A stretch of DNA of 64,000 nucleotides from Tragulus kanchil (Eukaryota > Chordata > Mammalia > Artiodactyla > Tragulidae), in NCBI GenBank assembly GCA_022376925.1, contig JAIOJX010000027.1:17873471-17937470 (forward strand). The letters run 5' to 3'. The notes under the pieces are model-generated. The model had not been told where the DNA came from. It ran no database searches and saw nothing but the letters and a program-made list of their open reading frames with translations. Shown here piece after piece: positions 25,380-36,704 of the stretch; within the stretch, counting starts at the first letter, position 1, and the number at the start of each line of letters is the position of its first letter. Position numbers and translations under genes: made by a program.

Positions 25380-27496
25380 GAGCTCCCCTTCCTGCCTTTC
25401 CAGGCTCCAGGCACAGCCTGCCTCACTTGGGCACACTCAGTCAATGAGACAGCCGAAGACGATGCCCCATGGTTGCCATAGAAACTGAAAGAAGCATCAG
25501 AGCACCTTCTCCTGCATCCTCGTTCATTTCATCTGAGTGACTTTCTTCAGGAACCAAAAATAAAACGTGCACAAGGATATAATTATATAAAAAGCTGTGT
25601 TGGGTGATAAATACAGTATGTATTTTTGCCTCGGTCTACAGCTTGCTTCTATCTATTTCAAAACATTTGAACTTTTGCAGGAAGAATCTCCGTGTAAGGT
25701 TTAATTGAAGCAAAGCTCAGATTTGCCAAAATAAGGCAGGGAGGTTTGCTCAGGATATTTTACCTCGCCCTTGCTCCTACCTGGCATCCGAATAAACAGT
25801 CTCTTTAAACCAGGTCCATTTCTAGTGTCTGAGCATATTGGACCATTTGAGTTCCCTGGAATGGATTGAAATTGCTCTGCCTTCAGATGTTCACCAGTCT
25901 TAACATTCTATAGGTTTAAGACCATCTTCTAGGATAACAAAAAGTGGACGGGAGAATACCAAAACAGCAATGAGTGGAGAAAGTCAACAAAATTCTTCTT
26001 TTTCTTAAGCGTGTTGTTACTTGCAATAAAGGAGCTCTTTTCATGATGAACAGATGGGGGCTCAGAATGCAAATGCTCAACAGTCCTGTTAACAGCACTC
26101 ACCTGGGAGAAAGCTTTCAGAATGTAGAGTCTGACTCTGTTCTTTCTACTTTCTAATGGATCATGGTACCACTTCCTCCTATCATCCTTCCATAAGGCAA
26201 TCGTGAACCTTAACATTGGCAAGATTTATAAAAGGCTTTAGGTTGCGATTTCCTGCCAGTGATTTTCATAAAGCTCTGTGCAATATAGCATTTACTCAAA
26301 AAGCAAAATGCAAAGGTACAAGGTGTGTCTGGTAAGCAAGTACACGCCCTAATTTGTTGTCTGTAAATCTGCCCTGTCTGTTCTCTTGATTTGAAAGAAA
26401 CCCTTTTAAAATGCAAAGGTACAAGGTGTGTCTGGTAAGCAAGTACACGCCCTGCGAGCCTTTTGGTTTGCCCTTTTTGAGCTCCCTTCCTGCCTTTCCA
26501 AGCTCCAGGCACAGCCTGCCTCACTTGGGCACACTCAGTCAATGAGACAGCCGAAGACGATGCCCCATGGTTGCCATAGAAACTGAAAGAAGCATCAGAG
26601 CACCTTCTCCTGCATCCTCGTTCATTTCATCTGAGTGACTTTCTTCAGGAACCAAAAATAAAACGTGCACAAGGATATAATTATATAAAAAGCTGTGTTG
26701 GGTGATAAATACAGTATGTATTTTTGCCTCGGTCTACAGCTTGCTTCTATCTATTTCAAAACATTTGAACTTTTGCAGGAAGAATCTCCGTGTAAGGTTT
26801 AATTGAAGCAAAGCTCAGATTTGCCAAAATAAGGCAGGGAGGTTTGCTCAGGATATTTTACCTCGCCCTTGCTCCTACCTGGCATCCGAATAAACAGTCT
26901 CTTTAAACCAGGTCCATTTCTAGTGTCTGAGCATATTGGACCATTTGAGTTCCCTGGAATGGATTGAAATTGCTCTGCCTTCAGATGTTCACCAGTCTTA
27001 ACATTCTATAGGTTTAAGACCATCTTCTAGGATAACAAAAAGTGGACGGGAGAATACCAAAACAGCAATGAGTGGAGAAAGTCAACAAAATTCTTCTTTT
27101 TCTTAAGCGTGTTGTTACTTGCAATAAAGGAGCTCTTTTCATGATGAACAGATGGGGGCTCAGAATGCAAATGCTCAACAGTCCTGTTAACAGCACTCAC
27201 CTGGGAGAAAGCTTTCAGAATGTAGAGTCTGACTCTGTTCTTTCTACTTTCTAATGGATCATGGTACCACTTCCTCCTATCATCCTTCCATAAGGCAATC
27301 GTGAACCTTAACATTGGCAAGATTTATAAAAGGCTTTAGGTTGCGATTTCCTGCCAGTGATTTTCATAAAGCTCTGTGCAATATAGCATTTACTCAAAAA
27401 GCAAAATGCAAAGGTACAAGGTGTGTCTGGTAAGCAAGTACACGCCCTAATTTGTTGTCTGTAAATCTGCCCTGTCTGTTCTCTTGATTTGAAAGA
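25380..27496. repeat. Tandem direct duplication 7 (offset 1098 bp) with junction scrap
   Basis: Copy 1 is 25380-26398 and copy 2 is about 26478-27496. Between them, 26399-26477 is a scrap that re-copies about 45 bases of 26305-26349 (the aaggtacaaggtgtgtctgg block) and then unrelated bases. Unique intergenic DNA, no gene. Confidence 0.93.
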
Positions 27497-29503
27497 CTAA
27501 CCTTTCATCATTTTACAAGGAGGGAGGGCCCTAGATGAAGGTTTTCTTTGAGGTAAACTTTTTATATGAATAAGATATAAAAAGATTTTCCTCTTCAGAA
27601 GAGCTGGAAGCCTGAGGTAAAAAAACGTGACTGGTCCAGCTAGTACCATTTATTTGTAAAACTAGACTGACTATGGCGTTTAGATGCTTATGAAAATCAG
27701 CTAGATGCTTGCACAAAGTAAAAATGAACTGAAGAATTTCCTTGAGTACCTAAGGTTAGAAATTTTTACTTTAATGAATCTAGAACATCCAGACTTTTGT
27801 ACCCAAAGTCATATAGCAACCACTCAGAGGAGACAGATACTCTGTCCATTTTAGTGGCCCAAACGGGTTCTTGCAGGTTGATGTGGAGAAAACAAAAACA
27901 AATCAACAACAACAGGAGCAAAAAAATCCCAGAAACAACCCATCTGTACTCAGCCATGCAGACATTTAAAGCTTTGTTTGAGGAACCTCAAATACATGTT
28001 CACATATATATTTTCCATAAAGAAACTTGCAATTTTAAAAAATTCTTAAAGATAATGATAGGGACAGAGTAGAACAGGTAGGTGGTTGTAGAGTCCTAGC
28101 AGGGGACGGTAGGTAGAAGGGTGAAACCTGAGAAAGGTTGGGAGGCCAGTGAGTTGATGATAACTCAGGAGAGCTGCTCCTTGTTCAGTAAAGCAGGTTT
28201 GACTGGGTATAAACAGCTGATGAAAGAGGAGCCGCGAAGAAAGAACTAATGATGTATGTCCTGCATCTGTGTCTACTTGAGGGGGGCGGTCTTCTACCAT
28301 CCTATATATATGGCTGCCCCCTCAATTGAGAGAGCGCAGCGTGGAGCTACCCTGCCTGGCCGCTTGCACCTCTTACAATGGATCATGGTACCACTTCCTC
28401 CTATCATCCTTCCATAAGGCAATCGTGAACCTTAACATTGGCAAGATTTATAAAAGGCTTTAGGTTGCGATTTCCTGCCAGTGATTTTCATAAAGCTCTG
28501 TGCAATATAGCATTTACTCAAAAAGCAAAATGCAAAGGTACAAGGTGTGTCTGGTAAGCAAGTACACGCCCTAATTTGTTGTCTGTAAATCTGCCCTGTC
28601 TGTTCTCTTGATTTGAAAGACTAACCTTTCATCATTTTACAAGGAGGGAGGGCCCTAGATGAAGGTTTTCTTTGAGGTAAACTTTTTATATGAATAAGAT
28701 ATAAAAAGATTTTCCTCTTCAGAAGAGCTGGAAGCCTGAGGTAAAAAAACGTGACTGGTCCAGCTAGTACCATTTATTTGTAAAACTAGACTGACTATGG
28801 CGTTTAGATGCTTATGAAAATCAGCTAGATGCTTGCACAAAGTAAAAATGAACTGAAGAATTTCCTTGAGTACCTAAGGTTAGAAATTTTTACTTTAATG
28901 AATCTAGAACATCCAGACTTTTGTACCCAAAGTCATATAGCAACCACTCAGAGGAGACAGATACTCTGTCCATTTTAGTGGCCCAAACGGGTTCTTGCAG
29001 GTTGATGTGGAGAAAACAAAAACAAATCAACAACAACAGGAGCAAAAAAATCCCAGAAACAACCCATCTGTACTCAGCCATGCAGACATTTAAAGCTTTG
29101 TTTGAGGAACCTCAAATACATGTTCACATATATATTTTCCATAAAGAAACTTGCAATTTTAAAAAATTCTTAAAGATAATGATAGGGACAGAGTAGAACA
29201 GGTAGGTGGTTGTAGAGTCCTAGCAGGGGACGGTAGGTAGAAGGGTGAAACCTGAGAAAGGTTGGGAGGCCAGTGAGTTGATGATAACTCAGGAGAGCTG
29301 CTCCTTGTTCAGTAAAGCAGGTTTGACTGGGTATAAACAGCTGATGAAAGAGGAGCCGGCGAAGAAAGAACTAATGATGTATGTCCTGCATCTGTGTCTA
29401 CTTGAGGGGGGCGGTCTTCTACCATCCTATATATATGGCTGCCCACTCAATTGAGAGAGCGCAGAGTGGAGCTTTCCTGCCTGGCCGCTTGCACCTCTTA
29501 CAA
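27253..29503. repeat. Tandem direct duplication 8 (offset 1124 bp), part present three times
   Basis: Copy 1 is 27253-28376 and copy 2 is 28377-29503. The first 244 bases are also the end of duplication 7, so that segment occurs at about 26155, 27253 and 28377. Copy 1's tail has errors (28228-28370: a lost G and several substitutions) compared with copy 2. Confidence 0.93.
28121..28376 (+). mobile_element. LTR fragment, partial copy
   Basis: The 5' two-thirds of the LTR described at 29240-29606, cut off at the junction of duplication 8. Confidence 0.55.
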
Positions 29504-29606
29504 GTACCCTATCCTAATAAATCCTTTTTCTGTCTAGCACTCTGCTTCTCGCTGAATTCCCTCTGCACTGCGGCACGAAGAACCTGAGCCTCAGTGGGTC
29601 CAGACA
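29240..29606 (+). mobile_element. Endogenous retrovirus-type LTR (5' end uncertain)
   Basis: Shows LTR order: a TATA-like tatatata (about 29428-29436), AATAAA (29516-29521) about 85 bases later, a U5-like stretch rich in C and T, and a CA end at 29605-29606. No retroviral coding region follows, so it is a solo or truncated element. Family not identified with certainty. Confidence 0.55.
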
Positions 29607-29631
29607 TTGGGTGAGTGCTGGATTAAGTCCC

Positions 29632-29785
29632 AGCTGCGTGGGTTTGAGTCCCAGAATGGGTTTTGGTCAGGACTGAATCCTAACTACGTGGGTTAAAGTC
29701 CCAAACAGGGTTTTGGCCAGGTTCAAGCTGCAGCCACGTGGGTTCAAGTCCCAAACAGGGTTCGATCAGGTCTGGGCCCTGGGTT
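29632..29785 (+). repeat. 50-bp-period minisatellite (three units)
   Basis: Units begin at the cgtggg motif at 29637, 29687 and 29737, exactly 50 bases apart, each followed by a variant of gggttcaagtcccaaacagg. It lies directly downstream of the LTR and is repeated at 30738-30891 by duplication 9. Confidence 0.8.
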
Positions 29786-30107
29786 TACATCTCAAATCGA
29801 GGTAAAACCCTTTCAATAACACCTGTAAATTTTGTGCAACAGGTTTGATATCTCCCTTATCTTTTTATTTCTGTGTAAGATGCGTTGAACCCCACGTAGT
29901 GAAATACTATCTGTAAACTGAGTCATATTCTGCAGAAAAATGACTGTGAAAAGTTGCCTTTTTAAGTTACTTAGGAGTTTTGAGCCATAGTTTGCTCATT
30001 GGTAAATGTGATTTATGAACTAGAAAGCACTATATATGTTAGGTCTATAGTTGTAGTAGCAATTTTTCATTTTCTCATATGATAGCTTTTACTCCAGATT
30101 CAAAGCT

Positions 30108-30315
30108 AATACTTGCATGCTCAGCTGTGTCTGACTCTTTAGCGACCCCGAGGGTCATTGCCGGCCCATGTCCTTTGTCCACGGGATTCTCCCGGCAGGA
30201 ATATTGGTGTGAGTCGCCATTCCCTTCTTCAGGGGATCGTCACGACCCAAGGCTCAAACTCAGGTCTCCTGCATTGCAGGTGGGTTCATGACCATGAAGC
30301 CACCAGGGAAGCCCA
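30108..30315 (-). mobile_element. Bov-tA SINE, copy 1
   Basis: Minus-strand Bov-tA ending in gccaccagggaagccc (about 30300-30315), with gtctgactctttagcgaccc at the other end. Rather diverged. Confidence 0.85.
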
Positions 30316-30466
30316 AATTCCAGACATTTAAGTTTAACCAAGAAAGAAAAGAGAGCTTATTTGGGAACCATTCACCAAGTAGCAGTCGCCCAGAAGCCTG
30401 AGAAAGGTTGGGAGGCCAGTGAGTTGAGCAATTTTGTGTGCGTTTACTTAAACGGGAGGAGGGCCG

Positions 30467-30712
30467 GAAGAAAGAACTAATGATGTATGTCCTGCATCTG
30501 TGTCTACTTGAGGGGGGCGGTCTTCTACCATCCTATATATATGGCTGCCCACTCAATTGAGAGAGCGCAGAGTGGAGCTTTCCTGCCTGGCCGCTTGCAC
30601 CTCTTACAAGTACCCTATCCTAATAAATCCTTTTTCTGTCTAGCACTCTGCTTCTCGCTGAATTCCCTCTGCACTGCGGCACGAAGAACCTGAGCCTCAG
30701 TGGGTCCAGACA
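30467..30712 (+). mobile_element. LTR 3' part, second copy
   Basis: Repeats the TATA-to-CA end of the LTR at 29361-29606 because of duplication 9. Confidence 0.55.
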
Positions 30713-31213
30713 TTGGGTGAGTGCTGGATTAAGTCCCAGCTGCGTGGGTTTGAGTCCCAGAATGGGTTTTGGTCAGGACTGAATCCTAACTACGTGGGTT
30801 AAAGTCCCAAACAGGGTTTTGGCCAGGTTCAAGCTGCAGCCACGTGGGTTCAAGTCCCAAACAGGGTTCGATCAGGTCTGGGCCCTGGGTTTACATCTCA
30901 AATCGAGGTAAAACCCTTTCAATAACACCTGTAAATTTTGTGCAACAGGTTTGATATCTCCCTTATCTTTTTATTTCTGTGTAAGATGCGTTGAACCCCA
31001 CGTAGTGAAATACTATCTGTAAACTGAGTCATATTCTGCAGAAAAATGACTGTGAAAAGTTGCCTTTTTAAGTTACTTAGGAGTTTTGAGCCATAGTTTG
31101 CTCATTGGTAAATGTGATTTATGAACTAGAAAGCACTATATATGTTAGGTCTATAGTTGTAGTAGCAATTTTTCATTTTCTCATATGATAGCTTTTACTC
31201 CAGATTCAAAGCT

Positions 31214-31421
31214 AATACTTGCATGCTCAGCTGTGTCTGACTCTTTAGCGACCCCGAGGGTCATTGCCGGCCCATGTCCTTTGTCCACGGGATTCTCCCG
31301 GCAGGAATATTGGTGTGAGTCGCCATTCCCTTCTTCAGGGGATCGTCACGACCCAAGGCTCAAACTCAGGTCTCCTGCATTGCAGGTGGGTTCATGACCA
31401 TGAAGCCACCAGGGAAGCCCA
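31214..31421 (-). mobile_element. Bov-tA SINE, copy 2
   Basis: Same element as 30108-30315. Confidence 0.85.
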
Positions 31422-31503
31422 AATTCCAGACATTTAAGTTTAACCAAGAAAGAAAAGAGAGCTTATTTGGGAACCATTCACCAAGTAGCAGTCGCCCAGA
31501 AGC

Positions 31504-32660
31504 ATGATGAGTATTGGTGAGTCAAAGGTCCTCTTTTCAAAGAGCTTTCAGTGGCCTGAGGGAATGAGGACAACCACAGTTGTCTAATTTTAGATTTCTA
31601 TATCTGCTCTGACCTTGGCTGTCAAATTAAAAGACCTCCAAAACAGAGTCTGTGCAAGAAACGTAAGCACACCGTTCTCACTCTTACTGAGAAAATTCGC
31701 TGGATCCACCCGTCCTGTCACGGCACATCCCTCAAATGCCCAGTGCGAGCACGTGGTTCTGGCTCTTACTGAGAAAACGCAGTGTATCACCTGTCGTGCT
31801 ATAGTGTATACCTTCAATGCCGAGGTGCGTCACTCGTGTGTGTGCATGCTGAAGTTTATAAGGTGGAGCTGCAGCGCCTGGGCCTGGGCGCTGTGTGAAG
31901 GGAAGCCGTTGTTCCAGGCCAAATGCTCGGTAACAAACCTATCCCATTACAGAACAGATTTGCTTTATCTCAGGGCCCTGGCCTCTGTACAGGGGGCTAA
32001 GGGGAGGATTTCACAGCCTGTTCAGACACGCCGGTGCTCCTTTTTATTCTTCTTTCTGAGAGAAGAGGGCAGCCTCCTGGCACAGCTCCTAGTAGGGTCA
32101 ATGCCTGAACAAGAAGCGCGCTCCATGTCCCGGATTTCTACGGCCGAACACAAGGGTTTTACTGATCCAACACACAGCTGCCTCCCAAGGGCAAAACTGT
32201 GGGGTCTTGGACATTCTAGCTAAACAAAAGCAGCCTTGCCCTGTGGCGGATGTCGGGTGATATTTCTATCAGGGTTGGTTGTGTAAGAAAACCTCTTCTG
32301 TTAACCTCAAAGCCCAAACCGATTTCCCCTTTCTGGACTCTGAGGAGTTCTTTCTCTATTCCTTCCTCGTGGATGTTTTTTTCTTTTTTTTTCCTTCACG
32401 GTCTTCATCACTTCATTTTGGAGGCCAAATCTTGACCAGATTTTCATGTCATTGAAAGCTTTCTGAAAAATATGCTAAAGTAACCATCTATTTTCTTTCT
32501 GACAATTTTTTTTTTTTTTAAAGAAAGCAGAATTCTTGACAAAGAATGGTGAGGAGGCTTCTTTTGCCCATTACCCCACCCTAACATACACACGCACACA
32601 CACACATCAGCCTAAATACACTCATGATGATCCGCAGGGCCCTCATTTTCCCCCCTTTTT
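31504..32660. other. Intergenic DNA with a diverged 82-bp tandem repeat
   Basis: ctcttactgagaaaa occurs at 31681 and 31763, 82 bases apart, with flanking sequence also related (gagcacgtggttctgg against aagcacaccgttctca, and a third partial unit near 31820). A 202-codon + strand frame (31615-32223) covers this area. Its sequence has no domain, signal or family I recognise and no gene context, so I do not call it a CDS. A CA run lies at about 32586-32605. Confidence 0.5.
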
Positions 32661-32800
32661 AATAATATTTACTTTATCTATTTGGCTGCCCCAGGTCTTA
32701 GTTTTGGCATGTGGGGTCTAGTTCCCTGGCCAAGGATGGAAACTGGGCCTGCACATCAAGAGCACAGAGTCTTAGCCCCTGGACCACCAGGGCAGTCTCC
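32661..32800 (-). mobile_element. CHR-2-type SINE
   Basis: Contains tatttggctgccccaggtct at one end and ccctggaccaccagggcagt at the other, the usual CHR-2 landmarks seen on the minus strand. Confidence 0.75.
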
Positions 32801-33656
32801 TCAGGGTCCTCACTTTGCAGGAGTCTCACTTTTGACATTGGTCAGTTCAAAGGGGAAATTCAACCCAGAGACTGTACAAACATATAATTTGAGTCATTTG
32901 ACCTGAAGTACTTATTGTTTACTGTATGTGTTATGGTTACAGGAAAGGAAGCAACAATTATAATGGGATTGTGGGTGATTATTTCTCAAAATCTATTTGT
33001 CATTTTCATTTTTCACAGTGAAAATATACATTTTTTAGGTCTTATTAAAATTGTAGAGATAAACTTATAGTTTATCTTTCCTCTTGTTTTATGATAATGA
33101 ATACTCTATAAAATATCATCTGGGTTCCATTTTTGGAAAAATCCATAAGCTTTTTTTCCCCCTAATATCCTCCTCCCTGATTTCTCTTGTCTCCTAAGCT
33201 CCAGGCTGAGTCTTTGAGATGCTTACTGCTCAGAAAGCCCCCATAAGCTTTTGAATCTGTAGCATTCTCATGTTATGTTTAAATTTATAAGTACTTCGTA
33301 ATAATCCAAAGTTTACCAAAAAGAAGCCTTATAATGTTAAGTTGGACATTTGTCAATTTTTTGTGTGTGGTTTGTGTGTGTGTGTGTGTGTAAGGAGGCT
33401 GATTTTGTGTCTTTAATATCTAATATTTTTGTACTGTGGTCAGAAAATATAATAATTACTTTCTTTAAAGCATAATGACCAATTTTTGTGAATATACCAT
33501 GACCGAAATAAAAATATATGTATCCTGTGTTAGGTACAATGTCTATGTGTTTATATAATTGTTAACTATATCATTACATAGTGAAAATATTCAACACCTT
33601 TAAATATTTTTTATTTGCTTGGTCTCTTTTTTTAAAATTTTGGCCTCTTTCATTGT
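32801..33656. other. AT-rich intergenic DNA with a GT run
   Basis: No gene or SINE recognised. A (GT)n stretch lies at 33361-33391. Possibly remnants of an old LINE, not provable by eye. Confidence 0.4.
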
Positions 33657-33899
33657 CTTTTTATTTATTTATTTTCATCCATCGTTGTTCTTTGCCCTGT
33701 GTGGGCCTCCTATCTCAGTGGCCTCTCTTTTTGCAGCGCATCAGCTCTGGGCTCATGCGCTCCAGAGCACTGGCTAGTGATTGGGCACACCGGTCCAGCC
33801 GCTCCATGGCACGTGGGATCTTCCCAGGCCAGGGATAGAACTGGCACCCCTTGCACTGCAAGGCGGACTCTTTACCCACTGGACCACCAGGGAAGCCCT
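33657..33899 (-). mobile_element. CHR-type SINE
   Basis: Minus-strand element with tttattttcatccatcgttg, catgggatc-like cacgtgggatcttcccaggc and the end ggaccaccagggaagccc. Same family as 18690-18939, different locus. Confidence 0.85.
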
Positions 33900-36039
33900 T
33901 GCTTGATCTCTTGATGACCGGACTAAGTGTATTTAGGTCTCTACCATAATGGTGGAATAGTTTATTTTTACTTGTATTTACAGGTTCTTGATTCCTCTGT
34001 ATCTCAATGATATGTTATTCAGTTATGAGATATTATTATAGACTATTGATATGATATACTCATATATCATATATTGTTATAAATAGCATATTGGTCATAA
34101 TAATGGTTGAGTCTTATCAGAAAAATGTAACTTTATTAGGGAAAATAATTATCATTTTGTCTTGAATTATTTTTTGTCAGTCATTAACATGGTAATGATG
34201 TTTTAGGGCTTGGTTTGTGGTTTTTTCTTTTTTTTAGTATATACCCAGTATATCTTTTTTCTCCTTTTTATTCTATATCCTTTTATGTCTGATTATTTTT
34301 ACGTGTCTGGTTTTCATACCAAATTTAAGGAGACTATCTATGACTATTGCGAATAATCACATATTTTCTATTTTCCTTGCTTCTTTCTTTCTTCTTTGTC
34401 CATAGTAATGAATTTATCTTTGGTTTTTCTTCTATTGGACTTTGTATGTATGTTCTAGTTCTCTAATTTTAGCAGTTTTTCTTATATATTTCACAATGAT
34501 ACTTAAATCATTCTGAAAATGTCTAGAACTTGTTTGCATTTTTGTCTATTTTTTTCACCAAGACAAGTGTGCCTATGCTCAGCATTTCTGCACCCTACAG
34601 TGCATGATAAAAATCAGAGCCGAATGAATTTTACTGGGTTTTTATTTTAAATGTGATGCAAATTCATTATGTTCCCTAAATTAAGATGAAACAGACCGCA
34701 CAATGATTCAAGTGGAATAAAACATTTACTACGTCAACAAAGGAATCTGGATTAAGTTGTAAATTCCAGGAAATAGGTCAGGTTGTTAATTTGATACTGA
34801 ACATGGCTGCCTTCACAGTCTGGTCTTGCGAACCCACGTCAGCTTTCAAACCATTCACCCAACATTGTGTGGGGTAAAGGAGCACTTTGAAAGTAATCTG
34901 ACCTGAGTCACTTTAATGCACTGAGTTTGAGATCACCTACACTAGACAAGCACAGAGAGAGGTACCTCACCCAAGTCTTTCTAAGTAGCAAGCTGGGGAA
35001 GGGGCCCAGAATTTGCATTTTCTAACAAGTACCCAATTGGTGTACAAGACACTAACTCATGGACCCCATGTGAGGAACAACTAGTCTAGTACAAGAGTTC
35101 TGAACAGGGGCCCTGGAAGCTCATCTTGATGGTAACAAGCTAGAGCTACCATCTTGGGAAAGCCATTTCCTCCTCTCAGATTCCCATTTCTTCAAGTAAA
35201 AAGGAAGAGAAAGGATCAGATGGTTCTAAGGTCCAGTAAAGTCTAGTTTGGTATTTTTTTCTCTCTTCAAAGAGGCTATGATTTGTTTTCTTTCACACCT
35301 GATAAAAGAGAGCATCACATTGATGTATTCATCAGTGAGTATGAGACAATTATATAAAAATTTTGTCCTTTCAGTATTTACACACCAGTAAAATCTCATA
35401 CAAAAAGATACAATAGATTTGCTACAGGCAAAAAGAAGAAAACAAGGGAAATAAAAATTCAAACAGAATAGAGAGTAGCTTATATAAGTCATGCCATTTA
35501 ATATTTATATGTTTATATAATGGGTCCAAAAGCTGCTTCTGTGTATGTTTTTTCATAGTCAGATGAAAGGAAAAAGGTCAAAATAAGGGAAATGGTTTAG
35601 GAAATATATCAAGTACTATGGTGACCCAAAGGTGAAGGAAAGTACTTGTGTTTAGGGGAGCAGGTTAGGGCAGAGGGGACTTTGGTAACAGAGAGCTTGG
35701 GCGATCAACCTGAGATGACGAGCATATGAATGAATAGTGGTGGTGACCAGGACATTGCACACAGAGCACCCACTGAAAACACACGTCTAAATACAAGAGC
35801 CCTACAGCATGGCTTGATAACCAGAAGGTGCCCGTCTTGTCCGCAGAGGGGATTTTGCTTGTTGGAATGTTTGGCAATGTCTAGAGATCACTGTGGACAG
35901 TGACTGCAGCCACGAAATTCAAAGACGCTTGCTCCTTGGAAGAAAAGCTATGACAACCTAGACAGCGTATTAAAGAGCAGAGACATCATTTTGCCAACAA
36001 AAATCCATATAACCGACGCTATGGTTTTTCCAGTAGTCA
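33900..36039. other. AT-rich intergenic DNA; MER5-like trace at 34925-35100
   Basis: The stretch with agaatttgcattttctaaca and tacccaattggtgtacaaga resembles a MER5-type hAT transposon remnant. The 33.9-34.6 kb part is T-rich and may be old LINE sequence. No coding frame of note. Confidence 0.4.
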
Positions 36040-36285
36040 TGTATGGATGTAAGAGTTTGGGATGAACATGTACACTCTGATATATATAAAATGGATAACC
36101 AACAAGGACCTATTGTATAGCCCAGGAAATTCTGCTGAATGTTATATGGCTGCTTGGATGGGAGGGGAGTTTGGGGGAGAATGGATACACGTATATGTAT
36201 GACGGAGTCCCTTCACTCTTTGCCTGAAACTATCACAGTATTATTAACTGGTTATACCCTTATAGAAAATAAAAAGTTTAAATAA
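36040..36285 (+). mobile_element. L1 LINE 3' end
   Basis: Same family as 10842-11104: aaaatggataaccaacaagg, a gggaggggagtttgggggag block and ggttatacccttatagaaaa end, with an A-rich tail. Confidence 0.8.
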
Positions 36286-36704
36286 ACAAAGGAATCAGAA
36301 ACAGAGGAGTCAGAAGAGAGGGCTGGATGGGTAAGGGGTACACATTGATTTTGAGGTGTGGACAGGATATTTATAGGTGGAGGTCAGTGAAGTAGTCTCC
36401 GGAAGGCAGATATATTCAAAGTACCGCCGTGTCCACATTCCTAAACTCTTCCAGCTGAGTTGAATCCAAGTTACCACCCTCATCTGCAACAGTGTAATCT
36501 TTTCATCCTCAGGTAGGAAGGGAACTCGGGCTTGATCCTTCAGCAGTTCAAGGAGCCCATTTCATCCTAACTCTGTTTTGTTGGAGTTCACAAAACGGTG
36601 AACAGTTGTCAAGGGCACTCATGGATTTTGTTTGCTATAGGCTGCATCTGCCTCTGTGAACATAGGCCATCATCTCAGGGTTGTAAATTTGCAACTCACA
36701 TTGT

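Larger units (their letters stand above)
29361..31503. repeat. Tandem direct duplication 9 (offset 1106 bp) with junction scrap
   Basis: Copy 1 is 29361-30397 and copy 2 is 30467-31503. The scrap at 30398-30466 begins with 30 bases copied from 29251-29281 and then degenerates. It looks like the damaged start of a read that should align just before copy 2. Confidence 0.93.

Noticed and set aside
26155..28620. A true three-copy satellite
   Set aside because: The third copy arises from two overlapping duplication events of the same kind (7 and 8); the same happens at 46760-48995.
29632..30891. CRISPR-like array (regular 50-bp units)
   Set aside because: Mammalian nuclear context, only three diverged units, no spacers of constant length, and no cas genes.
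31615..32223. 202-codon + strand CDS
   Set aside because: No recognisable domain, no gene context, and an 82-bp repeat in mixed phase.
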